A DNA stretch of 64,000 bases from Vibrio metschnikovii CIP 69.14 (GCF_000176155.1 NZ_ACZO01000002.1:49728-113727), one strand, 5' to 3'; numbered from the stretch's first letter, positions 26,736-36,356 are shown. The notes: a model not told the origin generated them from the letters alone. Translations and numbers: made by a program.

Positions 26736-29234
26736 ATGTTCACAACATCGTTATTTTTTCCGGCACAATCTGAGGTTCCTGAATTACCTATTCATCACGC
26801 CTTGGCCAAGGCGGGTCAATTACTGATCCAATTAATGTCCAGTGAATCGATAGAGAAAGTTCAAGCATGGGTTGATAGATTATTGACCCTATATCCTGAG
26901 GCCAAGGTGATTGGTTTGAGCGCTGAACCGATGATTCATGATGGTCAGTTGTACCACGACGGTACGTTATTGATCTTCAGCCACTTTGCTAAGACTCAAC
27001 TTACCTGCTCCGCGCAAGCGCTTTCCCACTCTGGAAGAAAAGACACCCAAGCGTTAATTGATGGCTTAATGTTACAGCCCGACTCTCAGCTAATGGTGTG
27101 TTTTGTCAGTCAAACTCACATTGATGATAAGGCGCGTTTTCATGCCTTGAATACCTTTGCTCCGGGGATTGTCGTCGCTGGGGGGTTAGCCACCGAAACG
27201 AAACAAGGGCAATGGGTGTTGCTCGGGCGACAGTTATATCATCAAGCGATGGTGAGTGTTGCTTTGCATAGCGAGAGCTTACACGTTCAAACTGGGGCTT
27301 ATACGGAGTGGAATCCGGTTGGGCGAACCTTTCGGGTCACGGCTGCCAATGGCTGCATGGTACAACGTATCGATGATATACCGATTCGTCAATTGTATGA
27401 CCGTTACTTGGGCAATGGTCAATCGGTACCGCTGGAGAGATTGAGCCATTTCCCGCTAATGAAAGGTGAGGCCACTTTACAAGACGTATACATGCCGCTT
27501 GCCGAACAAGATGGGAGCTTACTTTTTAATGCGCCATTAGCGGTAGGGGATGAGGTGCGGTTTTGTTTTGATCATCCATCGATAACCTTGGAACAAATCT
27601 CGATCGGTGCTGAGCGACTACGTGAATTCCAAGCCGAGCAAATCGTGATTTACAGTTGTACTTCACGTTTGGACTTTATTGCTGGTAACCAAGAACTGCT
27701 GCCTTTACAAAACCAAGCGGCCACTCATGGTGGCTATTTAGCGGGTGAGTGGTGGCATGACGGACAATCACAACGCATGCTTCATCACAGTATGACCTAT
27801 CTCGCTCTGCGTGAAGGCACGCCAGCTCAGACTACGTTAAGCCCTGCCTATGTCACCAAACACGATGAAATTGCCCCGTTATTCAGTCTGATTCGTAATG
27901 CGTTAGATGATCTGGACGAGATGAATCGTGATTTGACCCAGAAGATTCAAGATCAAGCTTCCTTGCTTACCGCGAGCTATCGAGTCGATCGACGTACTGG
28001 TTTACCTAATCGAGTGGTGCTGCGTGAACGGCTATTACAGATGGTGAATGGTGAACATTTACTCGCGCTAAAATTGACCAACTTCCATCAGATTAATGAA
28101 AAATACGGTTATCAAGTTGGTGATCAGTTATTGGTTGATTTAACCGGCCATTTCCAAGATTACCTGACTGAACATCTGCTAGGCCTAAGTTCACTGTATG
28201 CGATTGGTGTTGGCGAGTGGGCGACGGTGTTTAGCGCTGATCGCGATGAAGAAGAGATTCATCGTCTGTTTTCGCAATTTGTTGAGCAGCTTGAGCATGT
28301 CAATTTTGAACCTTATGGTTTACCGGAAGTGGATTATGTTTCTGTTTCGTTGTGCGCGGGATTAGTCAGCCGTAAAGAATTTCCGGCTGAAGATGCGGAT
28401 GATTTATTGCTACGCGCGATTGAAGCACGTCGACATGCCTTTCAGCGTAATCGGCATTTTTGCAGTGCGACGCGATTACGTGCTCAAGATGAATTACGTC
28501 AAAAACGATTGGGCTGGTTATCCTGTGTGAGCCGGGCGGTTTTGGATAATAATGTGTTGGTGTACGGCCAGCCGATCGTACATACTCATTCTCATCAACT
28601 GGCTTCTTATGAGTGTTTGGTGCGCATTGAAGACGACGGGGAGATTATTCTACCGGGACGATTTTTGCCGATCATCGAAGGCAGTCATCTTTACACGCGC
28701 TTAAGTCGGCAAATGATAAAAAGCACCTTTGATATCATGCGTGATCGTCATGAAGCATTTTCTATTAATCTCTCTCCGCAAGATTTAATGAGTGAACGCA
28801 CGCTACTGCGTCTTGAGGAAGCCGTGAAATCGCTGGCTGATCCATCGCGAGTGGGGTTAGAAGTGCTCGAAAATGAACAGATTAAAGATTATGGCCAGAT
28901 GATTGAAGTATGTGAGCACTTTAAGCGTTTAGGCGTGCGAATTATTGTTGACGATTTTGGCAGTGGTTACTCGAATATTGACGAGATTATTAAATTAGAG
29001 CCGCAAGTCATTAAGCTAGATGGCAGCTTAATTTGTAATATCGATCAAGATATTAAGCAGCGTAAAATTGCTCAGCAATTGATCAAACTTTGCCAAGTTT
29101 TGAATGCCAAAACGGTGGCTGAATTTGTCCATAACCAAACCGTCTGTCAGATAAGCGAAGACATGGGGGTTGATTACCTGCAAGGTTTTTACTTAGGTCA
29201 GCCTGTGCGCTTACGTCAGCGAGTGCTCGCGTAA
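26736..29234 (+). CDS. FIST sensor protein with degenerate GGDEF and EAL domains
   Basis: This 832-residue soluble signalling protein has FIST N and C sensor domains (about 35-375, with GIVVAGGLAT and LPLQNQAATHGGYLAGEW), a GGDEF domain near 410-560 whose signature is degenerate (GVGEW near 490), and a C-terminal EAL domain near 590-825. The EAL domain keeps ECLVRI, SINLSPQDL, VDDFGSGYSN, KLDGSL and LQGFYLG, so c-di-GMP phosphodiesterase activity is plausible. Diguanylate cyclase activity is unlikely. FIST domains are thought to sense small ligands such as amino acids. It has its own 85-bp upstream gap and its 3' end overlaps the DTW gene on the other strand by 24 bp. Confidence 0.88.
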   Translation: MFTTSLFFPAQSEVPELPIHHALAKAGQLLIQLMSSESIEKVQAWVDRLLTLYPEAKVIGLSAEPMIHDGQLYHDGTLLIFSHFAKTQLTCSAQALSHSGRKDTQALIDGLMLQPDSQLMVCFVSQTHIDDKARFHALNTFAPGIVVAGGLATETKQGQWVLLGRQLYHQAMVSVALHSESLHVQTGAYTEWNPVGRTFRVTAANGCMVQRIDDIPIRQLYDRYLGNGQSVPLERLSHFPLMKGEATLQDVYMPLAEQDGSLLFNAPLAVGDEVRFCFDHPSITLEQISIGAERLREFQAEQIVIYSCTSRLDFIAGNQELLPLQNQAATHGGYLAGEWWHDGQSQRMLHHSMTYLALREGTPAQTTLSPAYVTKHDEIAPLFSLIRNALDDLDEMNRDLTQKIQDQASLLTASYRVDRRTGLPNRVVLRERLLQMVNGEHLLALKLTNFHQINEKYGYQVGDQLLVDLTGHFQDYLTEHLLGLSSLYAIGVGEWATVFSADRDEEEIHRLFSQFVEQLEHVNFEPYGLPEVDYVSVSLCAGLVSRKEFPAEDADDLLLRAIEARRHAFQRNRHFCSATRLRAQDELRQKRLGWLSCVSRAVLDNNVLVYGQPIVHTHSHQLASYECLVRIEDDGEIILPGRFLPIIEGSHLYTRLSRQMIKSTFDIMRDRHEAFSINLSPQDLMSERTLLRLEEAVKSLADPSRVGLEVLENEQIKDYGQMIEVCEHFKRLGVRIIVDDFGSGYSNIDEIIKLEPQVIKLDGSLICNIDQDIKQRKIAQQLIKLCQVLNAKTVAEFVHNQTVCQISEDMGVDYLQGFYLGQPVRLRQRVLA

Positions 29235-29810
29235 TCGATGGCCACTTTTGTCGGCCTGTAGGGTTTTCATAAATGTGTCGAGAAAATCGGTCAATGCCTG
29301 CGCTTGCTGAGGTTGGTGGATGTGCTTGAGCAATTCACTGGCTACCTCTAAGGTGCATAAATGTCCCGTTTGCTGGTTACGTCTTAGCTGGTAGTGAGAG
29401 GTTTGCATGGTCGTTAAATGGGCATGCGGTAGCGTTAACCATGCACTTTTACGCAGCATTTTTTTCGCTTCCTGCCAAGTGCCATCTAAGACAATAAAGT
29501 GAGGGATTTGCCCGTTATCTTGTGCATGTTGCAGATGCTGCTCGACAGGTTCACTGTGCTCACTGGGATAAATTAACAGCGAGTAATAGCCTGGATCATT
29601 GAGGCGTTCGAGCAAGGCAGGGGGCGGCGTGCGTCGCTGCCAGAGATAGTCTGCGCAATCGGGCAAGGCTTTAACCAGCCAGCGACCCGTATTGGTCTCA
29701 CGTTGATATTCATTTTCATGCATCAGTAACGAGAGGGCTAATGGGCCGGTGAGCGATGGAACCGCAGAGCAAAGACATTGCCATTTGAGACCACATTCTA
29801 AGCAAGCCAT
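29211..29810 (-). CDS. DTW-domain tRNA-uridine aminocarboxypropyltransferase
   Basis: DTW proteins attach the 3-amino-3-carboxypropyl group of SAM to uridine in tRNA (acp3U). The 199-residue product has the N-terminal zinc-type Cys set (CLECGLKWQCLC), a Rossmann-like core and the name-giving motif as LDGTWQEAKKM. It resembles E. coli TapT (YfiP), but which tRNA position it modifies cannot be told from sequence. Its start overlaps the lipoprotein stop (TAATG), so the two are coupled. Confidence 0.88.
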   Translation of the reverse strand: MACLECGLKWQCLCSAVPSLTGPLALSLLMHENEYQRETNTGRWLVKALPDCADYLWQRRTPPPALLERLNDPGYYSLLIYPSEHSEPVEQHLQHAQDNGQIPHFIVLDGTWQEAKKMLRKSAWLTLPHAHLTTMQTSHYQLRRNQQTGHLCTLEVASELLKHIHQPQQAQALTDFLDTFMKTLQADKSGHRLREHSLT

Positions 29811-31354
29811 TATAATTTCACTCCACTTTTGGGTGCTAATCCATCGGCAAACAGCGTGACACCGCTGATCTGTGTTGTTTGTGCCGGTTGAGCGCCGCGA
29901 GTGGTGACCGGATAGCTGATGCCATTATAGGCTAATTGATAATGCTGGGTTTGCTGATCACGTCTGAGAGGTAAAATCAGATCTTGCCAGCCATGATGAG
30001 CGAGCTTACCGAGTTGAAAAGGCGTGGCGACCTGATTGATACGGCTGTTAAAACGCCACTCACCGGCTTTTTGCTCGAAAATCAGTAAGGTGCATTGATC
30101 TTGCTGACACCAGTCCAGTTGAACGAGCAACTCTGGTGTTTGGTTGCCATTTAAGTCGTACTTCAACCAGCGATAATGGACATGACTTGGGTCGGTCTTG
30201 TGCAGAGCAAAATAGCGTTTGATCGCTTGGTCGACTTGCTCATCATAATCACCGCGAGAGGGGATAGACTGCGGACGGTCATTTAAGGTTGGTCGATGGA
30301 AGGTCGCTTGCTCGTCAGTGACGCTTTTGGCTTGAAAGAGCGTCAGGCCCCCTTCACTAATCGGATAGACTTGGTGGCCAATTTTTTCTTTATCAGCATG
30401 CAACTGGAAGCCATCACGGGTGTAAATCCGTTCTGATAATAAGTATTGCTGTTGATGGTGGGTCATGACTACTTGCACTTGCTTAGGATTGAGCTGTTGC
30501 CAATAACCTTTTTCAACCAGTTCCCGTTCGCCACTCAAATAACGATAGCGTGTGATGGCACTGTGATCAGCGTTCAGCTCTAGCGTAACGCCAAAGCCGC
30601 GTTGATCACTGGCACTTGCAAAATAGGTACCCGCCCAAGTTTGCGTGGTATCGACGTTGCTCAATGTTGCACAGCCTTGATAAGTGGTTGCGGATAAAGT
30701 TAAGGTTGATCGCCAACTGTAAAGCGTGTCACTCATGTTATCGGAGCAAACGGCACGCACTAAACTGAGCTGGCCTTCTGGAAACTGATAATGACGTTGC
30801 TGAGTCGACAGTTGGCTATTCTCAATCATAAAATGCTGTTTATCGCCGCCTAAAGGCTGAAATTCTAGCCCTTGAGGCGTGAATTGAATGGACCAAAACG
30901 GCTCCGTACCAAAAGCGCGGGTCGGACGTGAGGGATGCTGGCAGCGCTGAGGGTTTTCTGCGCTCAGCTGGTTGATCTGCTGGACGACAAAGCGTGCGGT
31001 ATAATCACCATTAAATCCCGTTTGACTCGGTGGCATCAGATAACCGATGACCTCACCATAGAGAGCTTGATAAGGTTGATGAGCCACTGCTCTCGCTTGT
31101 TGTTTGAGTTCCGGTGATAAGTCTAACCAATACTGGTTATTGCTATCACAAGGGGTTAATGAGCTGACATCTGGGCCGAGAACGACTTCGCCACGCAGGA
31201 TAAAGGTTTGCATTTTTACACTGGCAGGGTTATCGAGAGTCGCAGGGATCGGCTCCGAACTTGGCGCCACTGCTGATTGCTCAGGTGGTGGTGATGAACA
31301 CGCTTGGATAGCAAGCAGCGCAAAAAGGGCGGCTAGTGTGGTTAGCTGCTTCAT
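29810..31354 (-). CDS. COG3650-type lipoprotein
   Basis: The 514-residue product is a predicted lipoprotein: signal MKQLTTLAALFALLAIQAC with the lipid Cys near 19, then a Pro/Ser-rich linker. The middle holds the COG3650-like block AFGTEPFWSIQFTPQGLEF and an NlpE-like lipocalin-type segment with ATYQGCATL. The last 150 residues contain a calcium-site-like DLNGNQTPELLVQLDWC. Function is unknown; an envelope or copper-stress role would be a guess. The start was moved to 31354, where AGGAAGAGAG precedes the ATG and the signal peptide is right. Confidence 0.78.
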   Translation of the reverse strand: MKQLTTLAALFALLAIQACSSPPPEQSAVAPSSEPIPATLDNPASVKMQTFILRGEVVLGPDVSSLTPCDSNNQYWLDLSPELKQQARAVAHQPYQALYGEVIGYLMPPSQTGFNGDYTARFVVQQINQLSAENPQRCQHPSRPTRAFGTEPFWSIQFTPQGLEFQPLGGDKQHFMIENSQLSTQQRHYQFPEGQLSLVRAVCSDNMSDTLYSWRSTLTLSATTYQGCATLSNVDTTQTWAGTYFASASDQRGFGVTLELNADHSAITRYRYLSGERELVEKGYWQQLNPKQVQVVMTHHQQQYLLSERIYTRDGFQLHADKEKIGHQVYPISEGGLTLFQAKSVTDEQATFHRPTLNDRPQSIPSRGDYDEQVDQAIKRYFALHKTDPSHVHYRWLKYDLNGNQTPELLVQLDWCQQDQCTLLIFEQKAGEWRFNSRINQVATPFQLGKLAHHGWQDLILPLRRDQQTQHYQLAYNGISYPVTTRGAQPAQTTQISGVTLFADGLAPKSGVKL

Positions 31355-31401
31355 GTTCTCTCTTCCTCGTGGCAGAACATACAAAAATATAGGGCTTCAT
31401 T

Positions 31402-31866
31402 ATGGCATATTGGTTGTTTAAAACTGAACCGGATACCTTCTCTATTGACACTTTACGAACACAAAAGGTTTCGCCTTGGGAAGGGGTACGCAATTATCAG
31501 GCAAGAAATTGGCTACGCGATGCTGTCAAAGAAGGTGATAAGGTGCTGATTTATCATTCATCTTGTCAGAATATTGGTGTGGCGGGCATTGCGCAAGTGG
31601 TACGGGAAGCTTATGTTGATCATTTTGCATTTGATGCCAACAGCGCGTATTTCGACCCTAAATCGAGCCCAGAGTCACCGCGTTGGTTGATGGTTGATGT
31701 TGAGTTTGTACGTAAAACTCAACGTTTGATCCCACTGTCAGAGCTAAAACTACTGCAGGAACTGGCGGCATTGCCTTTGGTGAAAAAGGGGAATCGGTTA
31801 TCGGTGATGCCACTCAGCGAGTCAGAGTGGCAAGCGATCATCGCCCAAGAAGGGGTGAAGGGTTGA
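31402..31866 (+). CDS. EVE domain protein
   Basis: The 154-residue protein is a single EVE domain, a PUA-like fold that binds modified bases. It shows the typical YWLFKTEPDTFSIDTL, WEGVRNYQARNWLRD and GDKVLIYHSSC segments. Stand-alone EVE proteins of this type are widespread household proteins of unknown role. The gene diverges from the lipoprotein gene and converges on yigL. Confidence 0.88.
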   Translation: MAYWLFKTEPDTFSIDTLRTQKVSPWEGVRNYQARNWLRDAVKEGDKVLIYHSSCQNIGVAGIAQVVREAYVDHFAFDANSAYFDPKSSPESPRWLMVDVEFVRKTQRLIPLSELKLLQELAALPLVKKGNRLSVMPLSESEWQAIIAQEGVKG

Positions 31867-31899
31867 TATTGTTTATTGCTTTCTTTTGGAGCGAGTTAT

Positions 31900-31944
31900 A
31901 AAGGGGATGAACACAACCAGAGTTAGGCGTGATTATCCCCTTTT
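31900..31944. terminator. Possible terminator between EVE gene and yigL
   Basis: AAAGGGGAT (31900-31908) and ATCCCCTTT (31935-31943) are inverted repeats with A and T tracts at the outer ends, set between two convergent genes. The 26-nt loop is long, so its strength is uncertain. Confidence 0.5.
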
Positions 31945-31971
31945 GTTTGACTTCACGTGGTTTGTTGACAG

Positions 31972-32811
31972 CTATTGTTGGTTATGACCCAGTAAGTGCT
32001 GCTGTAGGTAATGAGCGACGGCGTCGTCGGCGTGACTGCCGATAACGGTGTTATTGGGTAAGGCGCGAAATACTTTTTCATGTGCCGTTCCCATCACTAA
32101 TCCTTTACCTGCCATTGAAAGCATTTCCACATCGTTCATGCCATCACCAAACGCGATACAGTGTTCAAGTGTTAAGCCTAGAGATTGAGCAATCGCTTGT
32201 AGCGCTTCGCCTTTCGATACCTCCGCTCCCATCACTTCTAAACACCAAGGGGTTGAGAAAGCGACACTCAGCTGTCCGGCGAAATGTTGGTTAATTAAGT
32301 TTTCGTAGTGGACGAGCTGCTCATGATCTTGTTTGGTATTAGTGAAGAAGATTTTAGCGACGCCTTGATTCGGGGCTGCATTGACGTCAAAGACTTGATA
32401 AGTAAAGCCGGAGTCTTCGTGGAAATGGCGCAGTACTTCATCTTCACGATTGAGTAACCAGTCGTCATCGCGATAAATATGCACATAAATATCGTCATCG
32501 TGTTTGACCAGATCGATGATCGCTTGGACTAACTCTGCAGGTACATTTTTACTGTACAGTTCTTTGTCATGCTGATCATGCACACGAGCGCCATTTGAGG
32601 TGATCATATAGGCAGGGATGCCAGCAATTTCACGAATGCCAGCAACATCAATATGATGTCGTCCGGTAGCAAATACGAAAGTAAAACCTTGTTGATGAAG
32701 AGCGTGCAGCGTCTGCTTGGTGATTTCACTTAATTGATGGTTAGGCGCTAACAAGGTGCCATCGAGATCGGAAGCGACAATACGTACCGGTGTTGTTTGT
32801 TCAGTGGTCAT
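31972..32811 (-). CDS. yigL: Cof-type HAD phosphatase YigL
   Basis: YigL dephosphorylates sugar phosphates and pyridoxal phosphate; in enterics it also relieves sugar-phosphate stress. The 279-residue product has motif I VASDLDGTLLAP, FVFATGRHH, the C2B cap, and motif IV GDGMNDVEMLSMAGKG. It lies downstream of pldB on the same strand, the order known from E. coli (pldB-yigL). Confidence 0.92.
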   Translation of the reverse strand: MTTEQTTPVRIVASDLDGTLLAPNHQLSEITKQTLHALHQQGFTFVFATGRHHIDVAGIREIAGIPAYMITSNGARVHDQHDKELYSKNVPAELVQAIIDLVKHDDDIYVHIYRDDDWLLNREDEVLRHFHEDSGFTYQVFDVNAAPNQGVAKIFFTNTKQDHEQLVHYENLINQHFAGQLSVAFSTPWCLEVMGAEVSKGEALQAIAQSLGLTLEHCIAFGDGMNDVEMLSMAGKGLVMGTAHEKVFRALPNNTVIGSHADDAVAHYLQQHLLGHNQQ

Positions 32812-32937
32812 AAAACCCTCGTTGTACTGCTAAAATGCCAAGGCATAACTGTGGCAGACTAGTGTAAGTGAAAATGATTGTCCAAAAGAGGGTAAACCTA
32901 GAACGGGTTCTTTTCCTCTATTGGCAAGGCGTGGTCA

Positions 32938-33912
32938 TTATTGGGAATGCTGTGCAAAAAAAGCCAGGATTTTATCTAACACGGGAGTGCGGTAATGATC
33001 GCTTTCAAACAGTAACTCATGCCTTGCGCCATCAATAATCTCGATCTTGGCTTGAGGGTTGGTGCGTGCTAATTGCGTCATGAAGCGAGTTTGAGCGTGA
33101 TTACTGACAATCGTATCTTGTCCTGCTTGCAGCAATAACAAGGGGAGACGAATACTTTTCATCTCTGTAAAGCAACGTTTAATCGCCAGTAGGCTTTGCC
33201 AAACCCAATGTGCACTTGGTCCCCCCAATTTTAGTTGTGGCTGTTGTTCATACAGCTCACGAAACCATTGGTAGCGAACAGCGCTGTGGGTAAGTTGGTT
33301 AGTGGCAAAAGGTTTTGGCAGATAAGCGCCATAGCCGGGAGCGTAATGGGGAGTCGCATAGGTAGCACTGAGCAGCTTGGTCAGAGTGAAGGCGATTGGC
33401 CGCAACTGCCAAGGCATATTGATCCCCAGCATGGGGGCGCTAAGTACAACCGCATCAAAAGGCTGGTTTGGATAACTTTCTAGGTAGCGTGTGGTAATGG
33501 CGCCGCCCATTGAGTGAGCCAACAGATAGCGTCGCGCGTAGTTTTGTAGTGGAAACCTAGTGATAAGTTCATCCATATCACGCACATAATCATCAAACTG
33601 CGCGACATAGCCCATTTGTGGGTCAGCAAGCAGTCGCTCTGACAGTCCTTGTCCTCGATGATCAAAAGAGTAAATATCATACCCTTGGCGAAATAAGTCA
33701 TAAAACAGTTCTTGATACTTATACGCTGACTCAATACGGCCATTAACAATGACAATGACTTTATTATGCTGCGCCGCGGTAAGCGAGCACCAATAGAGCC
33801 GTTTATTATCCAACGTCAAGTGATAACCTTGCTGACGAGATTGCCAATATTGTGCGATATCGTGCTGCATCGCGTATTGAAATTGGGCTTCTTGAGTATA
33901 AGAGTTTTGCAT
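32938..33912 (-). CDS. pldB: Lysophospholipase L2
   Basis: PldB hydrolyses lysophospholipids at the inner membrane. The 324-residue alpha/beta hydrolase shows the oxyanion region IVNGRIESAYKYQELF, FDHRGQGLS, the nucleophile elbow LLAHSMGGA, a later Asp in LQAGQDTIVS and the catalytic His in DGARHELLFE. I use the ATG at 33912 (MQNSYTQEAQF), which gives the usual length; the extension to 34014 looks like non-coding sequence. yigL follows after 126 bp. Confidence 0.9.
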   Translation of the reverse strand: MQNSYTQEAQFQYAMQHDIAQYWQSRQQGYHLTLDNKRLYWCSLTAAQHNKVIVIVNGRIESAYKYQELFYDLFRQGYDIYSFDHRGQGLSERLLADPQMGYVAQFDDYVRDMDELITRFPLQNYARRYLLAHSMGGAITTRYLESYPNQPFDAVVLSAPMLGINMPWQLRPIAFTLTKLLSATYATPHYAPGYGAYLPKPFATNQLTHSAVRYQWFRELYEQQPQLKLGGPSAHWVWQSLLAIKRCFTEMKSIRLPLLLLQAGQDTIVSNHAQTRFMTQLARTNPQAKIEIIDGARHELLFESDHYRTPVLDKILAFFAQHSQ

Positions 33913-34215
33913 GCGCTTATCTAATCTATGGATGATGAGGTGCCGTCTGCAAAGGACCGACTTGGCTAGCATAAGCCAGTCAACCAGAATTGCAATGCCT
34001 ACCTGCAACGCCAAATCGTTTGTATTAAAGGCATGACAATATTGGTGCTGTGCCCATTCACTGTGTTAATGAATTTGTTCCGCCAATAAAAAAGACCGTG
34101 CGCTTATTCATCCTTGTCTTTGGGGAGGGAATACGCGCCGGTCAAAAGGGTGGTGATTATTTATGGATGGTTTAATGATTCAGTAATCGTGATCTGTTTA
34201 AACGGTGACTTCGGT
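33913..34215. other. pldB-dps interval
   Basis: About 300 bp without a gene. GACCGTGCGC (34096-34105) and GCGCCGGTC (about 34135-34143) are loosely complementary across a long loop. A short plus-strand open frame starting at 34114 is antisense to dps and is judged spurious. Confidence 0.4.
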
Positions 34216-34686
34216 TTATTGCAGCCAAGCGTTAAGCATCCAGACCAGTTTTTCTTGCTCGCGAATGTAGTCACCCATTTGTGCGCTGGTGCCTTCATCG
34301 CCGACTTCAGCGGCAAAAGCGAGGATCGCGCGTTGCTGAGTAATTAATGCACCAAAGCCGTTCACCAGCCCTTGCATGGTCGTTTGACCATCGGTGGCGT
34401 TAGTGTGTTCTTCAATTTCCGTGGCGTGTAAATAGGCGCTAAAACTGTGCAAGGGCTGAGCGCCGAGCGTTAAGATGCGTTCAGCTAACTCATCAATTTT
34501 GCTTTGCAGATCGGTGTAGATCTCTTCAAATTTACTGTGCAACTCAAAAAAAGCTTTGCCTTTGATATTCCAATGGTAACCACGAGTGTTCATGTACAGC
34601 ACTTGGTAATTAGCCAATAACTGGTTTAAGGATGCAGCGAGTTGCTGGCTTTGATGACTGTCTAGGCCGATAAGATTGGTTTTCAT
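34216..34686 (-). CDS. dps: Dps-family ferritin (DNA-protecting protein)
   Basis: Dps forms a 12-mer that oxidises and stores iron and protects DNA in starvation and peroxide stress. The 156-residue product has the inter-subunit ferroxidase ligands in YHWNIKGKAFFELHSKFEEIYTDLQSKID (His, His, Asp and Glu; key residues near 41-65). The N-terminus is short with one Lys, so direct DNA binding is uncertain. The ATG follows GAGGTGAG. A palindromic ATCGAT repeat lies 30-45 bp upstream. Confidence 0.94.
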   Translation of the reverse strand: MKTNLIGLDSHQSQQLAASLNQLLANYQVLYMNTRGYHWNIKGKAFFELHSKFEEIYTDLQSKIDELAERILTLGAQPLHSFSAYLHATEIEEHTNATDGQTTMQGLVNGFGALITQQRAILAFAAEVGDEGTSAQMGDYIREQEKLVWMLNAWLQ

Positions 34687-34715
34687 ACACTCACCTCATT
34701 AATATTTTTATAACG

Positions 34716-34731
34716 ATCGATGGTAATCGAT
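34716..34731. promoter_or_regulatory. Palindrome upstream of dps
   Basis: ATCGAT-GGTA-ATCGAT is a symmetric 16-bp site 30 bp before the dps start, in the right place for an operator. dps is often under OxyR control, but this does not match the OxyR consensus closely, so the binder is unknown. Confidence 0.3.
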
Positions 34732-34960
34732 GACAAGATTTTGCTGTTTTGCAAACGTTGAAGCTATGTTATCGCCCGATGAGGTGTTAAGAAAATGGGT
34801 TGTGGGTATTGTTTTAATAGGTTAAACCGATGGAACTGGGTTGCGCTTTGATTGATGAACTCACCATTGACAGACGATTAGCTTTATTTTTACCTCTCTT
34901 TTAAATCCATCCGTTATAGTTATTTTTCTATTTTGGGTAACCCTAAGTCCATCAGTCTAT

Positions 34961-35005
34961 GCTCTAGGGGGAGCGGGATTGTTGCTTATTCACCACCTCT
35001 AGAGC
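34961..35005 (+). other. Inverted repeat just before acyltransferase start
   Basis: GCTCTAGGGG (34961-34970) and CCTCTAGAGC (34996-35005) can pair over nine of ten positions across a 25-nt loop and end five bases before the ATG at 35011. In RNA this would bury the ribosome-binding region, so it may be a translational switch. Confidence 0.45.
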
Positions 35006-35010
35006 ACGTT

Positions 35011-36024
35011 ATGACTAAGCGAGTGATTTTTTTTGATTTATTGCGTTGTGTTGCTGCCGTTGCAGTGATTGCGATTCATGTCTTAGCGCCTTATCGGTCG
35101 ATGATGGGGACCATTGCTGATCCACAATGGATCAGTGCGGTGACGATTAATGGCCTTAGTCGCTGGGCTGTGCCGATTTTTATTATGATTTCTGGCGCCT
35201 TGATGCTGAGCGACCCAAGGCCATTTGAGTTACGCTATTACCTTCAGCGAAGATTAGGCAAAGTGGTGGTTCCCTTTGTTATTTGGTCGCTGTTTTACGC
35301 TTACTTAAGCGGGTGGGGTATTCGCGGATTTGACCTCAACCTAGTAAAACAAACGTTGCTCGATAGCCCTCATCAAGAGACCTATTACCATTTAGGGTTC
35401 TTTTACTATTTTATCCCGCTGTATTTACTTATTCCTTGTTTACATTGGTTAGTCAATCGAGTTGATGATGGCTTTTGGTACAGTTTGGTGACGATATGGT
35501 TAATGACAACAGGCTTGTACTTATTCGGTATTGACGGGCCATGGAGTCATGAGATTTGGCTCTATAGCGGTTATTTGCCTCTAGGTTACCTGCTGTACCA
35601 AAAGCTGCGGCTATCGTCTTTTAGCCTATTATTAGTCGTCATTCTAGGCTCGTTTGCACTGTATATGACGGTCCAAGCGGTACTGGAATTGAGTCTGACA
35701 CACGGACGGTATACGGTTGGGCGTTGGTTATCGTATAAAACGCTTAATGTCGTTGCTGCGGCGATCATGGTCTTTGTGTTGTGTCGCTCATTAGCTGAAA
35801 GATTACCAAGTGCAGTGCAGCGTTGGGTGGTGATCATCAGCCAGCACAGTTTGGGCATTTATTTATTGCATCCGATTTTCCTATGGCCAATGAAAACCTA
35901 CGCATGGTATGACGGTCATCCCTTATGGGTCATCCCACTTTGGGTATTATTGAGTGGCGCGGGGGCATTACTCACCAGTTATGCTTTATCAAGGTCGACA
36001 ACCACTCGTTGGTTACTGCCTTAA
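35011..36024 (+). CDS. Acyltransferase family 3 membrane protein
   Basis: The 337-residue integral membrane protein belongs to the OafA/WecH acyltransferase-3 family, which O-acetylates or acylates surface sugars and similar molecules. It has about ten hydrophobic segments, the N-terminal FFDLLRCVAAVAVIAIH with the conserved Arg and His, and SRWAVPIFIMISGAL. The acceptor is unknown and no polysaccharide genes are nearby. I chose the ATG at 35011 over the upstream TTG at 34933, whose extra residues cover the hairpin. Its stop overlaps the DUF2500 stop on the other strand by three bases. Confidence 0.85.
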   Translation: MTKRVIFFDLLRCVAAVAVIAIHVLAPYRSMMGTIADPQWISAVTINGLSRWAVPIFIMISGALMLSDPRPFELRYYLQRRLGKVVVPFVIWSLFYAYLSGWGIRGFDLNLVKQTLLDSPHQETYYHLGFFYYFIPLYLLIPCLHWLVNRVDDGFWYSLVTIWLMTTGLYLFGIDGPWSHEIWLYSGYLPLGYLLYQKLRLSSFSLLLVVILGSFALYMTVQAVLELSLTHGRYTVGRWLSYKTLNVVAAAIMVFVLCRSLAERLPSAVQRWVVIISQHSLGIYLLHPIFLWPMKTYAWYDGHPLWVIPLWVLLSGAGALLTSYALSRSTTTRWLLP

Positions 36025-36356
36025 GTTTTCAAAGCAAAGTGGAGAAATTTTCGTCCTTGGTAGGTTAGTATGCCTTGATCGCCTGGATTTAAAGCGTGGT
36101 AGTAATGCGGGCCAATTTGAAATTCTCGTTTCGGGCCCAATGTCCCCTTTTGGACATAAATCCAATATTCTTGTTCCTCTTGTTCGGGAAGTGGGTTATC
36201 TATAATCACGATTTGTTTGTCTAAAACGGTGACGAAGGCGGTACGTTCAGGGGCATTTTCACCTTGAAAATGTTGACGAAAAAAACGACTAAATAACCAT
36301 AAGCCAATCAATAATAGGGCCAGTATAGTTACGATAAGTAACAGAGAAGGTGACAT
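36021..36356 (-). CDS. DUF2500 membrane-anchored protein
   Basis: The 111-residue product has one N-terminal membrane helix (LLLIVTILALLLIGLWLFSRFF) and a small soluble domain matching DUF2500, a gammaproteobacterial family of unknown function related to E. coli YhhM. The ATG at 36356 has GGAGA nearby; the longer frame to 36551 is not supported. Confidence 0.8.
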   Translation of the reverse strand: MSPSLLLIVTILALLLIGLWLFSRFFRQHFQGENAPERTAFVTVLDKQIVIIDNPLPEQEEQEYWIYVQKGTLGPKREFQIGPHYYHALNPGDQGILTYQGRKFLHFALKT

